Part shown: positions 45,870-57,714 of the stretch, one piece after another
Layout of the letters: every line of letters starts with the position of its first letter
Numbering within the stretch: the stretch's first letter is position 1
NCBI GenBank assembly: GCA_004194705.1
Contig: SADC01000704.1
Location: forward strand, 1-64,000
Direction: 5' to 3'
Source of the DNA: Ditylenchus dipsaci
Taxonomy: Eukaryota > Nematoda > Chromadorea > Rhabditida > Anguinidae
Length of the DNA: 64,000 nucleotides
Position numbers and translations under genes: made by a program
Notes under the pieces: generated by a model
The model's input: the letters and a program-made list of their open reading frames with translations, nothing else
What the model was told of the DNA's origin: nothing
The model's database searches: none

Positions 45870-46107
45870 TTTTCTGTATTAAGTCTCCCGGGGAGTTATT
45901 GTTCAACCTAAAAAAGTGGGGAAATTTGGAGATCGATTTGAAGATTTTTGGGTGCTCAACCAAAATCTTAAAAGCGGAATCGGGAAAACTTGTGGTAGTC
46001 AAGAAAAAGCGAAAACCAGATTTGCGAAATGTTTTTTCTAGGCTGGGATACGAGGTCCATATAGGGAGAGTTATTAGAGTTGGGGGACTCAATACAAAAA
46101 ATACGGT
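45870..46107. mobile_element. CCTCTAATA-family MITE in the pectate lyase intron
   Basis: Left ATACCGTGTTTTCTGTATTA, right AAAAAATACGGTAT, with the family internal region (GAGATCGATTTGAAGATTTT). Confidence 0.6.
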
Positions 46108-46282
46108 ATGCAATAAAACAATTCCCAAGATAGGGTCCTCAAAATGACACTTCGATAGGGTTCTTGTTAGACCTTTAAAAAGCACTTTCGGACTACCCCA
46201 AAGAGTGTACTCCTGTCTATTTAAATTACAGTTAACAATAATTCATTGCAGTTTATTTGTAGTCGGGATTAAGTGTCGTAGG

Positions 46283-46561
46283 CAGTGTTTGGACCTCGTA
46301 CTCGTACTACGAGTACGAGTACGAAGTACGAGAAGAAATTTAAGAGGTACGAAGTACGAGTACGATGTACGAGCTTAAAATTTCGTGGTACGAGGTACGA
46401 GTACGAAGTACGAGAAGAAATTTAGAGCTACGAGGTACGAGTACGATGTACGAGCTTAAAATTTTCGTTGTACGAGGTACGAGTACGAAGTACGACAGTT
46501 GAAATTTAGCAGCACGAAGTACGAGTACGAGTAGGACTCTTTTCTGAAAGTCCAAACACTG
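46283..46561. mobile_element. hAT MITE inside a pectate lyase exon, 8-bp TSD GTCGTAGG
   Basis: GTCGTAGG at 46275-46282 and 46562-46569; ends CAGTGTTTGGAC and inverted GTCCAAACACTG. The inside is built of GTACGAGGTACGAGTACGAA-type minisatellite units. Removing the element and one TSD copy joins the coding sequence exactly (SVVGL codons). Confidence 0.95.
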
Positions 46562-46963
46562 GTCGTAGGCTTGAACAGCAATTATAACGACACTGTTAAC
46601 TACAACGGTCTTCAATTGTGCAATTCTGCAAGCGTTAAGTACGTGTGTCAGGGTTATGAAGGTAACACCAACTATAATGGAACTAACTTTCAGGTAAAAC
46701 AGCTAAATAAAAGCTGTTTATCTAACCTGTTAGTTTTTAGCAAGCTCCTGTTGAAAAAATGAAACCCGGAGAACCACTGAATGGCATAGCTTGCAATGAT
46801 CCTCATGCTAACATTGTGATTGCTAATTGAGTCAGTGAATGATAATGTCTGCATTGTAGTTCAGAGACATCTCAATGTCTAATTGTAAACTTGCAGAAAA
46901 TAAACCATTAGTGAATAGCAATTTCTTTAAAATTGGACCGAAATCCCAAAAAAACTTAATTTA

Positions 46964-47151
46964 TCGTATTTCCTCTAATAGCAGCTGATGTGTTACTATT
47001 TTTCGACCGCCTTTCTTATTGGGGTCACTATTAGAGGAGGGCTACTATTAAAGGGTCGTAGAATCAGCCTGAATAGGCCGATTTTCAGAGGGGCTACTGT
47101 TTTTAACGCCCTTCCTAGGGGGGGGGCTACTATTAGAGGAAATACGGTAGC
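46964..47151. mobile_element. CCTCTAATA-family MITE
   Basis: TCGTATTTCCTCTAATAGCA on the left and inverted ACTATTAGAGGAAATACGGT on the right, GGGGCTACTATTA units inside. It follows the pectate lyase poly(A) signal (AATAAA near 46902). Confidence 0.8.
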
Positions 47152-48103
47152 TGAATTTAAACAGAGTGCAGAAAAAGCTGATTTTGACTTTGTTTTAGCC
47201 AAAAATGTTCCAATTTTTGATAGACGATGAATGAACGATACTTAAAGATGACCGGTTTTGGAGAAAAAGCGCTCACTTTTCTTGTTTTAGTCAAAAAGCA
47301 GAAATTCAGACATTAGGGGGTTGATTTCATATGAGGCCATTTGTTATAGAGAGTTGACTATACATAGCTTTCAATAAAAAGTTAGTCTTTTATTATTGAA
47401 AGCTAGACGACTGACTTCATTCCGTAAATTTTTCTGCCTTTCTTTGTTCTTCTTTTGTTTCTTGGATTTGTGAGACGGCCGTTGTTTGCTTTGTTGTTTT
47501 CTTTAGGATAGAGAAGTGGATCCGTCTAAATGGTATCATGTTTTCATGTTAGACTTATGGTGATTAAATTTCAGTTAACTACATGAGGACAAGGCAAAAC
47601 ACCAAAATAATTTTAAAATTTTTTAAATAAAAATGTGTTAATTCTTGAGCTGTGTGAAATGTGACTGCTTTTATCAATTATCTCGCTGCTTTTTTTAATA
47701 ATAGAGATAAGCAAACGAACTTGAACAGCTTGATAAAAAAGACCGAATAATGGTGCGTAGACGTTTGGTGCTTTTTGTTGCATTTTTTCGAATTCACGCC
47801 AGTTTTAGCGTTCTGTTTTTTCCCATCTTTCCCAGTCGGTGTGCGCTGGCCTACCCTGAGCCTAAGCCGAAGTTAAAAAAAGTACATAATTGCCGGAAAA
47901 ACACGAAAAAACAGAATGGCAATAATTGGCGCGAATACAAAAAATCAACGAAAACCGCCAAACACCCCTATGCCCCTAATAATGCATCGAAGTAGAAGGA
48001 AAACATTCAACCTAGGCTTAAAACCGTTTTTCAAAGAGTTCTCCATAAATTTTCCAAGCGGTTGATGTTTTTTGGTCACCCTGTATTCAGATGTTTAGAT
48101 TTC
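47152..48103. other. Gene-free spacer
   Basis: 47830-47860 carries CGCTGGCCTACCCTGAGCCT, a short repeat also present at 35080 and (in part) at 16705 and 54230. No gene or RNA was recognised. Confidence 0.4.
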
Positions 48104-48175
48104 CAGTCAACTCTCTCATTAGTGTATACCTGAGGCCGGTCCCTGGGCTGTACATTAATGAGGAGTTGACTCTAT
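48104..48175. mobile_element. Small pogo-type MITE abutting the glutamate receptor stop codon
   Basis: CAGTCAACTCTCTCATTAGT on the left; GAGGAGTTGACTCTATA on the right (CTG changed to CTC). Contains GAGGCCGGTCCCTGG. The receptor's TAG stop (48172-48174) is formed at its right tip. Confidence 0.7.
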
Positions 48176-51100
48176 ATCATTAGCCGTACTTTTTCCTGCT
48201 GGCTGATTTCAAACCTCCTCCAATAGAACTCTAAGCTCACAATGCCTAGAGAAAGCCCTAATCCAGCAAAGAGAATCACAAACAAGCCGGAGACATTGTG
48301 CAGATTAAGGCTGATTCTTTGCTGCTTCACCGAAGAACCTACTCCAGTGCAAGAAGCACCTCTTAAATTTTTCATTAATAATGATTAGCTTTCCGAAACT
48401 GAAAAACATGCTTTGATCTCCACCACTTCGTTTTTTTCATCTCAATTATTCCTCTCTTTGATAAAGCAGAATTTGACGCGAAATCCTGTCGGTCCATTCA
48501 GATTCTTTAAATTAAAAATATAGTTAATTCGGTAAGTGGCTACTCACTTTTCTCCAAGGCTATTCCGTAACCTTTTGAGCCGAGGACTCCACCAATTTGG
48601 GTTAAATTGCAGTTTTGCTGCACTTCGTATTCCAATGAGCTGTAACTTTGTTTTAATTAATTTGACCAGAATAAAAGTATTGAATTAAGATCTTGGTCTA
48701 CCTAGACTCCATCAAATAAGCGTAGTTTTCTTTGAGCACCTGTAAGTGATAGTTTCAACGCGAAATTTTTTGAAAAATTCAAAATAAAAACTTTGTCTAC
48801 TCCTTCTCTATTGTTTCTAACAAATACATTCTTGTTCTTCATCTGCTTCCACATTCTCACCTTTATTAATAAAATATTTATTATTATTTCATAAGCTGAT
48901 CACTTTAGTACGCCTGCAAACTGATTTTTTCTGACTTTTGGCGAAATTTTATAGTACTTTTTTTCTGACTCATCCTGAGTGAGATTTGGACCCGTTGTTA
49001 ACTGCATAATTTTTCGTAAATCCTACAGTTTCGTAAATCCTACATCCTACTAAAAATTCTACAGTTATCAACGTACAGTTATCGGATTGGAAAAACTGAC
49101 TCTGAATAAATTTTTGTTTTTCATGATTCAGAAAAATCTTATCATTTGGGAGTATTCTATATGAAAAAAACGTACATGTGAGCCAATTTTGATTCCTGGA
49201 AAAATTGCATGGTAGAGCCGTCTTTAATAGTGCCATACAAGATGGTTGACTGGTTGGCCAGGTCATCTAGACTTCTTATAGGAATATGTGGTCGAGAAAC
49301 AGTCAAGACTGCTGCCAGATTGGCAGTGTAGGCAGAAACGATGACCAGAGTGAACACCCACCAAGTGCCACCTAACAATCGGGTGGACACAGCTCTAGGC
49401 CCAAAGTCACAACCCCTTTAAGCATGGTACTCATCACATACCACAATGTGTTTAAGAAACTGTAGTTGTTGGAAAGTTGGACCATAGTATCTTTAGGATT
49501 GGTGGCATATTGAGCAGCTGGATGGGTTGGGGCTGTGCAGCACGAAAATGACAAGTTCCACTAAAATTCCTTGTGTTACAAATTTTTCTTTCCGTTTAAG
49601 AACGTTTTACCTCATACGGTGTGACTTGTGCTACCAAGTACATGCCTATAGTAAGGCCAAAATAGAAGCTAGAATACAGGCCCAAATCTCCAAAGAAAGA
49701 GGATTCAAAAAAGAGAACAGATCAGGTTGGTGATCTTCGGGTATTTTGAAAATAATGCTAATGCCTAGCGAAAGAAATGGTTTGTAAAGTCCACCACTTC
49801 TGCGCGTCGGAAATTGGCTGTGAGAGGGGCAACCACCATATCTGCTTCCTTAAAAATTACAATAATTTGATTTTTGTAGGTTGTTTGAGACAGGAAGCCT
49901 TACTCCTCTCATAATCTCGCCGATCATGCCGTCCCAGGAGCCATTGCCAGTATCACCGCCGTATTTGTTGTCTCTAACTACATGGATGGAGTAGGTAAAA
50001 CCCAAGTCATTGGATAGTTCCTCTAACAAGTCAATGCAAAAGCCTTCGAATTGTGAGTTTTTGTCCATTTCGAAGTGGTTTTTCTTAAGCATTACATAGG
50101 GTCTTTCCTGTAAATGAAATACATTTTTGTATTTTTTTTCACTATTTTAAGCTAACCATAATAGTAGTGACCCTAAAGTGGGTTTCAATTCGTCTGACAC
50201 CTTCACATTCCTTTGTAATTGTACTTTGGAGTCTTGGCTCATATTGACGTGCTGGAAGAACGAAAAGTGCACTTTTTATGATACAAATTACCCTATTTTC
50301 TCTGATAATCCCTCCCCCTCTCTACTTGCCTTGCCTCTAATTGAAGACCTATATTTCAGGGTAGAGAAATATTTTGCATATAGTTAACTCTCGGTTAGCC
50401 ACCGCTCCAGTTAATCGCAACTCTAAGTCCGATATAATGTGTTAAATCTTATTGGAATCTTACAAAAAATATATAAGTTAACCTGGCGGTCACCTCGGTT
50501 ATCCGACACTCTAACTCTGGGCCGGTTGGGTCGCGTATAATTGAAAGCGGACTATATCTATTTATTGAATTTCCTTAACTATCACGGATTCCACTTGTTT
50601 CACTTCTAATAGATTCATGGTTGAGAAGCCAGAGCTTAAGCCAAGACCCAAAGTTTTCCGATAAAAAAATTTCGGACATGATTTTTCCAAAGTAATTGGT
50701 AGAGAAATGTAGACTAACCACATCAGTAACTGGCTCCCAGTATCCGATCTGAAACTATTTATTTCCTAAAATTTCATTGTTCAATATTTTTACATCGTCA
50801 ATTCTGCCAGTATAGCCCAACAAGTTGATTCGAAAAGAAAAGTTGTGATTCGCTGGATGTTGTATTGGTTGCAAATTTATTCTAGCCAAGTCCCCAGTCA
50901 GGCCAATTAAAGTCTGAATCAGACTATTAGCTGCTTATGAAATAGTTATTAGATTACAGTGTTGCGAATATGGTTGATTAGCTTGCGACCATAGCCATAC
51001 GGCACCTGAGAATGTGTGGTTGATCGGCACTTGACTGTGGTGTGGTGCACTCCACTGCTTGGTTCAATAGGGTACAGTTGACTGAAGTTGAGCACAGAAT

Positions 51101-54100
51101 GGGCTGCCAAGTAGACGGCATCAAAAATAAAGGCTGCTTCTGACTTAAATCGCAGGACAAATTTAATTTTTTTAAATAATTTTTCGATAATTAAGTTAAC
51201 TAGAGATGGGAACAAACAATATATTGGTATTGGGATATTGGGGTGTTGGGTCAAATAAAGGCGTTAATATTGGTATTGGGATATTGGTTGGTGTCTTTCG
51301 AAAATAGTGGTATTGGTATTGGCTTTGACAAAGGTATTGGGTGCTAAATAATGAAATTTTCCAAAGGAATTTCAAATTTTCACTCATATTTCCTCATTTT
51401 TTGGCCTGATGACATTAAACAAATTTTATTTATTATTTTTTTATTGCTTTACTTGAATTGTCTTATTTTAAAGAAAAAACTTAACGAAAAGACTTTCCTA
51501 TACCCAAAATTTTTTGCTAATCATAAAGACCAATGTTAGAAGTTCTGGCTCAGAAGGGGTTCTTTTTTGACAAATCGAGCTTTCTTTTCCACAATTCTGC
51601 AACACCATAACAAGATTTATTTCAAATTATTTCTCCCATATTTGACAGCTGGTGCAATGACATTAAAATTTCGTCCAAAAATCAGTTCGCCCAACGTGAG
51701 TTAGTCCGAAATTCAGATCGTCCGAAATTTAATTCGTACAAACTTGAGTTTAAAAATTGCTCGATTATTCGATTTCCGAGCAAATTTTAATTTCGATTTT
51801 GTGGCCCAAATAAAAACCGAAATGCATCAATTTTTTCAATTTTCGTTTCTTTAGGCAAAAAAATCAGTTCCAGTGTGTTACTAAATCGAGATTAGACTGA
51901 ATTAGGAACCTTTTTTCAAACTTTTCAGTGAAGAAATAGACTTTTGAAAAATTATTGGTATTGGGCAATATATTAAGGTCCACAACTTTGAAATATTGGT
52001 ATCGGTCTAGAGAGCGCCAAAAAATATTGGTAATGGGCAAAGGAAAACGCCCATCTCTAAAGTTAACTATTTTCAAATTTTCACCATTTTGAAGTTTTTA
52101 CTGCCAGGATTTTGCTTAAACCAATTATTTTTGACACTATCTTTGAAGTCAGTGAAGTTGAAAATAGCTTTATTTTCTTGGAGGAAAGGAGGATATACAG
52201 CGTCTACTGCAATAAATCTGGCATGATTGTGGCGAAACAATTCCATATCCATAACTTTTAAGTCCTACAATACCGAAATAATTTAGTTGGATTCTAATAA
52301 AAAAAAATGTTCACTTACTGTTGAAGTTAGTAGAAACCAGTGTTTTAGCTCGATGAAACCCATTTGTAGTGCCTGAAAAGGATGCTTTATTTCGTAATAA
52401 ATATTTAGAGTAGTTTTACGGCCAGCAAAAAGGTGTGTGTATCCTGTGGATTCATGTCTATCAATATTCTACTGTATTCAGAACATTCTCTTTGGTTTAT
52501 GTTGGCACAGTCTTCTAACATTTTTATCTTAAATAATAAAAATAAGTTTTTTTTTACTAAAACTGTAAGCCTATCTTAATATTGGGGTTGCTACAGTCTG
52601 CTCTCGATCAAAAGCCACTTCTGAAGACCAACCCTTGGTGGCTTTATATTAAGGGTGGGCTCCTTATAATTTATGTAAATAACCTAGTTATATTGAGGGA
52701 AATATGTAGAACAGCGCTCGAATATCAAAATAATGACATTTTAGGGCATTTTAGCAAAGGTATGCTATTATAATATTATCTCCGATAAGGCCTCATGTCT
52801 TAAAAAGTGTTGAAAAATGAGTCCCCACCTGAAATAAGACCTAATTAGGCCTAAACAGGCGACTTCGAATAAGACCCCATCTCCAAAGAGATGTTGAAAA
52901 AGGCCCCATGGGCCTTATTAGAGATAATACGGTAGGTTGTCTTAAAAATTTGTGGGTTTCAATTTAAATCAAAATTTAAATTCAGGTATTAGTGATTTAA
53001 TATTGTCTAAGCACCATGTTTTAGCGCAGATTAGAGCTAGGAAACCCGTTTTACAGAATAATTTTTAAAAACTAAGTGTTGAGAAATGGCTTTTTGAAAA
53101 AAAATCAATTTCCTTAAAAAGGGAAAATCCGAAAAAGTTGAAAAAAAACGAAAAAATTGAAAAATTATTTTAATGACAAATCCGAGCGTTTCTGTAGAAG
53201 GTTTTGTCCGCAATTTCTATGGACTATACCCAGGCAGTTGCTTGAATCAAACTCATAGCAAACAAAAACCACGTGCAAAATGCTAATTTTTTTTTCCAAA
53301 AATTATGCTGGACAAAAAATTTCGGTCGATTGTTTTTTTTTTCTAAATTTATTCACGAAAAACACTTTGAGAGTTCACTCCAAGTGAGTGGCAAATTTTT
53401 AAGAAAAAATATTTTCTATTTTTAAAAGCGATACTTACCTTCCTAGAAGCCTCTAAAAAGTCTTTGTTCTCCACTCTGACGAAGTAAAATCGAATGCCAA
53501 AATATGGTTCACCCTCTAGAAAAGGGATTAACCTTTTAATTCCTAAAAATTTTTATCATTCAAAAATCAGTAATTTAAAAGTCACTTTGAGTGTCCACAT
53601 AAACAACAATGACTCTGTTCCATCGCCAATGCATAATTAGGTCACTTATAGCTTCCATCAGTTGGGCTTGTGGAAATACATTTATTCTGCTGCTAGAAAG
53701 TTGTTGCTTTCGAGCCAGTCTTTGTTGGTGTTGCTCGGCTGAGAGAGAGTCTAGTTTGTGGTAGGAAAAGTCATCCGCTACAGTAAACAGTGGCACATCT
53801 AGCTACATAAAAAATCATGGCTGATACAAGATAAATATCTCGAGGAATTACTCCAAATTGAATGGGAATTACAAGATACCATATGAACGTATCGTGAAGG
53901 TAATCAGCCCCGAAAAATTAGATTCTAAGAGCACTCAGGATAATATGATCACTCATTTTTGTGGGAAACTGACCGCTGTGATATTGACGCTAGATCTACT
54001 CGGGAGTTTTCGAAGCTGTCGGAAGGTATTAACTCTAGGTAAAGAGGTAAGTCTGAAAAGTCGACGGTCATTACCACCGAAATCGGGAGTGATCACCTCT

Positions 54101-55296
54101 GATCTTTAAAGTCCCCTTACCCCGAATCATTTGCTACTGGGTAAAGGGCTCTATTCCCACAATGAGGGAGGGGGTTGCCCTTGGTCCCCCTGTGGTTTTT
54201 AAGACTTTTTAGGCTTAGGCAAGGGTAGACCAGCGTATGTTAGGACGGGCTTAAACATATCTTAGGCTCATGTTTAAGTGCATCCTAACATACGCTGGCA
54301 GACCCTTGCCTACGCTTTAGCCTGAAAAAGCACAATAAAAGCAACAGGGACAAGGCAAACCATACAACCATTGTGGAATAGGGCGGGCAAGGAAAATTAC
54401 CGAGTGAGTTACACCCGAGGCTTAGGGTGTGATATAAGTACCACCATTCATTATGTACTAGCCAGTATGGTATGAAATAAGCAAGTGGTTTTAGGTTTCC
54501 ACCTTGTCCTTTATCGTGTAAAAATCAATTTTTTACTTCCAATTTAATATTAGATTCAGTTCTAACCTTGTTCGACAATATTTAATAACAGGGTGAAATT
54601 TCGTGTCAATACAAAGAAACATTTAACCAAAACTTAAAGCTTACAGTGTCAGTTAGCCTGGTTAGTTGACTGATCAAACTATGTTCAGCAGGTGCAAATA
54701 AGCTCACAATCTTGTCTTCTTCAAAAGCTTGCACGCTGGAAAACTAAACGTATAGTTGCCAACGAAAATTTTTTATAATAACCTTCCTTTTTAATAAAAA
54801 ACAACTCGATTATTTTTCAATTTTTTTAGTAATATTAATTTTCCAGCTATAAAATAATCTTACAACTCTAGAGTATTTGGGTCTCAAATAAAGCATAAAT
54901 CGTGTTTTTTACTTGCGGGACATTTTCAGCACTAGTGAAGAGTCGGTTCCCATTTTTGCCTTTGCCCCCCCCCCTTGTTGGTTTTTTAAAGAAAAAATGG
55001 GAGCAGATTTTCCACTAGCGCCACCTTTTCTTTTGATAATTTTCACCTTTATTGAGAAGAGCGTAGTGGTCACTAGCTTCGTGAAGAATCTCGACAACTG
55101 GCTCGAACTGTTTGGCACTAGAATAAGACAGTGGCAAGTGAAGATGGGTGTTGACCCAATTGATCGAATAATTAAAGGCTTCGATAAGGTGGGCATCTTC
55201 TTTTTTTCGAAATACACCGCCGAACCTGAAAGGGTTCTGTTGGCAGCAAACCAAAGGTAGCAATAATAAAAGAACAAGAAAGGGTATAAAAGTCAT
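48172..55296 (-). CDS. Ionotropic glutamate receptor A (kainate/AMPA-like)
   Basis: Ligand-gated cation channel subunit. Main exons: 55296-55047 (signal peptide [17 protein letters not shown]), 54735-54644, 53802-53586, 53543-53439, 52527-52420, 52372-52319, 52264-52085, 51143-50958, 50923-50794, 50749-50720, 50193-50157, 50107-49904, 49848-49611, 49560-49176, 48855-48801, 48739-48702, 48639-48548, 48504-about 48390, about 48366-48172. The amino-terminal domain includes [12 protein letters not shown] and [15 protein letters not shown]1: [26 protein letters not shown] and [15 protein letters not shown]2-M3: [19 protein letters not shown] and [16 protein letters not shown]2: [36 protein letters not shown]4: [20 protein letters not shown]. 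About 900 residues. Four or five 1-bp frame breaks (about 49770, 49640, 49420, 48440) interrupt otherwise intact exons. Confidence 0.88.
51201..52059. mobile_element. hAT element in a receptor intron, 8-bp TSD AAGTTAAC
   Basis: AAGTTAAC at 51193-51200 and 52060-52067; ends TAGAGATGGGAAC and inverted CGCCCATCTCTA. Subterminal arrays of ATTGGTATTGGGATATTGG lie at both ends. No transposase. Confidence 0.9.
52570..52933. mobile_element. MITE in a receptor intron
   Basis: Right end GGCCTTATTAGAGATAATACGG of the CCTCTAATA family, with repeated AATAAGACCCCAT and GGCCTCATG units. The left end is indistinct. Confidence 0.5.
54150..54375. repeat. Palindromic MITE in a receptor intron
   Basis: Arms AGACCAGCGTATGTTAGGA and inverse CCTAACATACGCTGGCAGAC, with outer GGCTTAGGCAAGGGT / ACCCTTGCCTACGC, centred near 54265. 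Confidence 0.65.
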
Positions 55297-57262
55297 TTGA
55301 AACGAAAATATGTGTGTTAAACAAATTTCTTTTGCCTCTTTAAATTTTGCTTTAGCATTTTAAATCCAATTATCTAACGCCTTTTGGTCCTCGTTTGAGG
55401 GCCTTTCTTAGCAAGTATTTGTCACCTCTTCTTAAGCATAAGGCTAAAAATTTGAAGCAATGAAAAAGGCACAAGTTTGTTTTAAAACTAGATAAAATCT
55501 TAGTTTTAATTAATTATCTTTTTATAAAATTTATAGCTGTATAAAAATTTAATAGGGACCACACTTAATAGAGCCCTCGAAATTTTTAAGTCCTAGGCAA
55601 GACCGCTTTGCTCTACCAATTTTAAAAACTTGAGGATCGAAGATCGAAAAAAATAAATCTTCGACCTAAAAATTCAACTTTAAGCCCTTGGCTCTGCAAA
55701 CATACTTTTTACGTTTGTCACCGTTTTTACTCGAATTGTTTTTTTTGTTGTTGAAGATTTTATTGTTTTTGTGAATATTCTGATGGTAACCAAAAGCCTA
55801 AGCTAGCGAATAAAAAAATATCACATCAACAGAAAATAAATTATAATTAAAAAGATACTTGCAAAACAAAATTGGACGAAAAAATTACGGTGATAAATAT
55901 TTTCAGTGTTCATTGTATTTTTTAACTTTGGTGACTTAAGAGTTAGTTTGGTGAGCCTCATTCTGAGTCATAATTAGTGGCTGGTCATTCAGAGTCATTT
56001 TGAGAAAAGATATTCAGCTGGACAAGAATACGCATTGCCCCTCCCCCCTCCCTAAAGGTCAGTCATAAACCGAAAATTTGTTTGGAAGCAAATTATATGA
56101 AAACAGGGTGTTCGAAGGGCATAGTTCAATTTATTATACGGTCCAAACTTCATGTGCATGTGTATGATCCAGAACTCTGATACTGCTTACGTTCTATAGC
56201 AGCCTAATTTGGATGAACTGGCTGAAAATGAATGAAAAAGAAGATGTTTATGCGCCAAGTTCTCTGACTCGAAGACTATTTTGGCTAAGTTTTACTATAC
56301 ACCCTTCACTCAAGTGTAGTATACACCCTTCAGTCAAATTAGCTTGGGGGACCAAGGCAACTTTTTTTAAAATAAAATAATTTTAAAAATTATGCCTTGG
56401 TCCCCCAAGCTAATTTGACTGAAGGGTGTATACTACACTTGAGTGAAGGGTGTATACTACACTTGATCCCTATTTTTGCCAGGAAGATGTCGTCCTATGG
56501 CTCCTTCAACAATTTTTATTACCGCTTCCTTTGCTCCTCAAGGAAAGTAGAGATCCAAATTGGCCAGCCTAAAGGCTCCTAAATTGAATGTAATTTGATG
56601 GAGGCAGTAAGCCACAAAATATAACCGAAAAAGAGGAATCCACAGCTTCCTGCATAATATAAAACTGCTCATTCATTGACATATGAGCGAAATAGTTGAA
56701 AGCTTGATATTTTTGGTCCCACTGTTTTTAATAATAACAACAATAATAATTTTTTTGAATAATAGCATATTGGCGAGATAACTGCAGCTATTTTTTAACT
56801 ATGTCAAATAGGCTATGCCTGAGTTTGTGCCTTTGCTTGAGTTTTTGCATTTTTCTGAAAATTTGCTGGTGCTACCCTTCAAAAATCCCAATCAGTAGGC
56901 TTCTAATTTTTTATGCGGTTTATTATTATTTTAAGGCCTTGAATTTAGTTTCTTTCACTGTAAGTCCACGGTTTTTGCGGAGTTTTGTACATAAAAATAT
57001 GTATAAATATTTTGTGAAATGAATTGATGGTGTAAATTAAGATGCCGGATGATCGAGAACAGGGAGTAACTGCAACTCTTAATTATACGGTAGTTTAGTT
57101 TATTTATTTACTTTCATTAATTTCTAATTTTGTCTGTTTTGTTTTTTAACATAACATGTAGAAACTTGATTTTCTGGTGATTTCCTGTAATTTGGTTCTT
57201 ACAAATTAATCAATTAATATTATCCTTCAAAAATCAAGACTTGATTAACAATGTCAAGTATA
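55297..57262. other. Spacer between the divergent receptor genes, 5' part
   Basis: Upstream region of receptor A. 56285-56470 is a near-perfect palindrome with arms GTATACACCCTTCAGTCAAA and TAGCTTGGGGGACCAAGGCA, centred near 56380. No gene recognised; no clear TATA box for receptor A. Confidence 0.5.
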
Positions 57263-57681
57263 CAGTCAAACTCTCTACTATGGCACCCCAAAAGTTCGTT
57301 CCCGCCTTGGGTCCGACACTTTTTTACCTCGATTTTTGAAGGCTTTTATCCATTCTCTTTGACAGTCTGGTCCCAAATATCGTAAGGATTCCGATTTTGC
57401 CGATCGTTTTTCAGAATTATAAAGAAAATTCTTCTAAAAAAGCAAAAACTCATTTTTAAAACAGAAATCTTTGAATTTTCCTGTTTTTAAACTGAGTTTT
57501 TGCTTTTTTAGAAGAATTTTTTTATAATTCTGAAAAATGATCGGCAAAATCGGAATCCTTACGATATTTGGGACCAGACTGTCAAAACAGAATGGATAAA
57601 AGACTTTGAAAATTCGGTTAAAAAAAGTGTCGGACGGGCGGGAACGAACTTTTGGGGTGCCATAGTAGAGAGGTTTGACTG
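57263..57681. mobile_element. Palindromic pogo-type MITE
   Basis: TA-flanked; CAGTCAAACTCTCTACTATG and inverted CATAGTAGAGAGGTTTGACT. The arms of about 200 bp are complementary almost throughout (GGTCCCAAATATCGTAAGGA). Related to 36279 and 62433. Confidence 0.9.
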
Positions 57682-57714
57682 TATCTTCATATTTTACACA
57701 AAATAAATGAATTA

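Larger units (their letters stand above)
42480..46830 (+). pseudogene. Pectate lyase, family PL3, interrupted by a hAT MITE
   Basis: Secreted enzyme of plant cell-wall pectin breakdown (polysaccharide lyase family 3, parallel beta-helix). Exons: 42480-42728, 42786-42853, 42904-42928, 42989-43078, 43128-43271, 46263-46693 (contains the insert 46283-46561) and 46741-46830. Signal peptide MYSTLAIAIFFLVVSNAS; then FPTATNGQEVPATIPVTANK, LLLEPGVTVSNVIIG, CKGSCTLQNVWWESVGTHA, YTVQGGGAQNAADKMFIQQG, KLYQSCGDCPTQFKQRH and VVGLNSNYNDTVNYNGLQLC, with C terminus CNDPHANIVIAN. Length about 260 residues, close to the family. PL3 enzymes usually have acidic calcium ligands in WWEDVxEDA; here it is WWESVGTHA. 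Exon 2 has an in-frame TGA near 42819. The insertion adds 287 bp and shifts the frame in exon 6. Animal PL3 genes are generally ascribed to horizontal transfer; the six introns show integration into the host genome. Confidence 0.8.

Noticed and set aside
54913..55260. 115-residue plus-strand frame
   Set aside because: It is the complement of receptor A exon 1, whose signal peptide and splice site are convincing.
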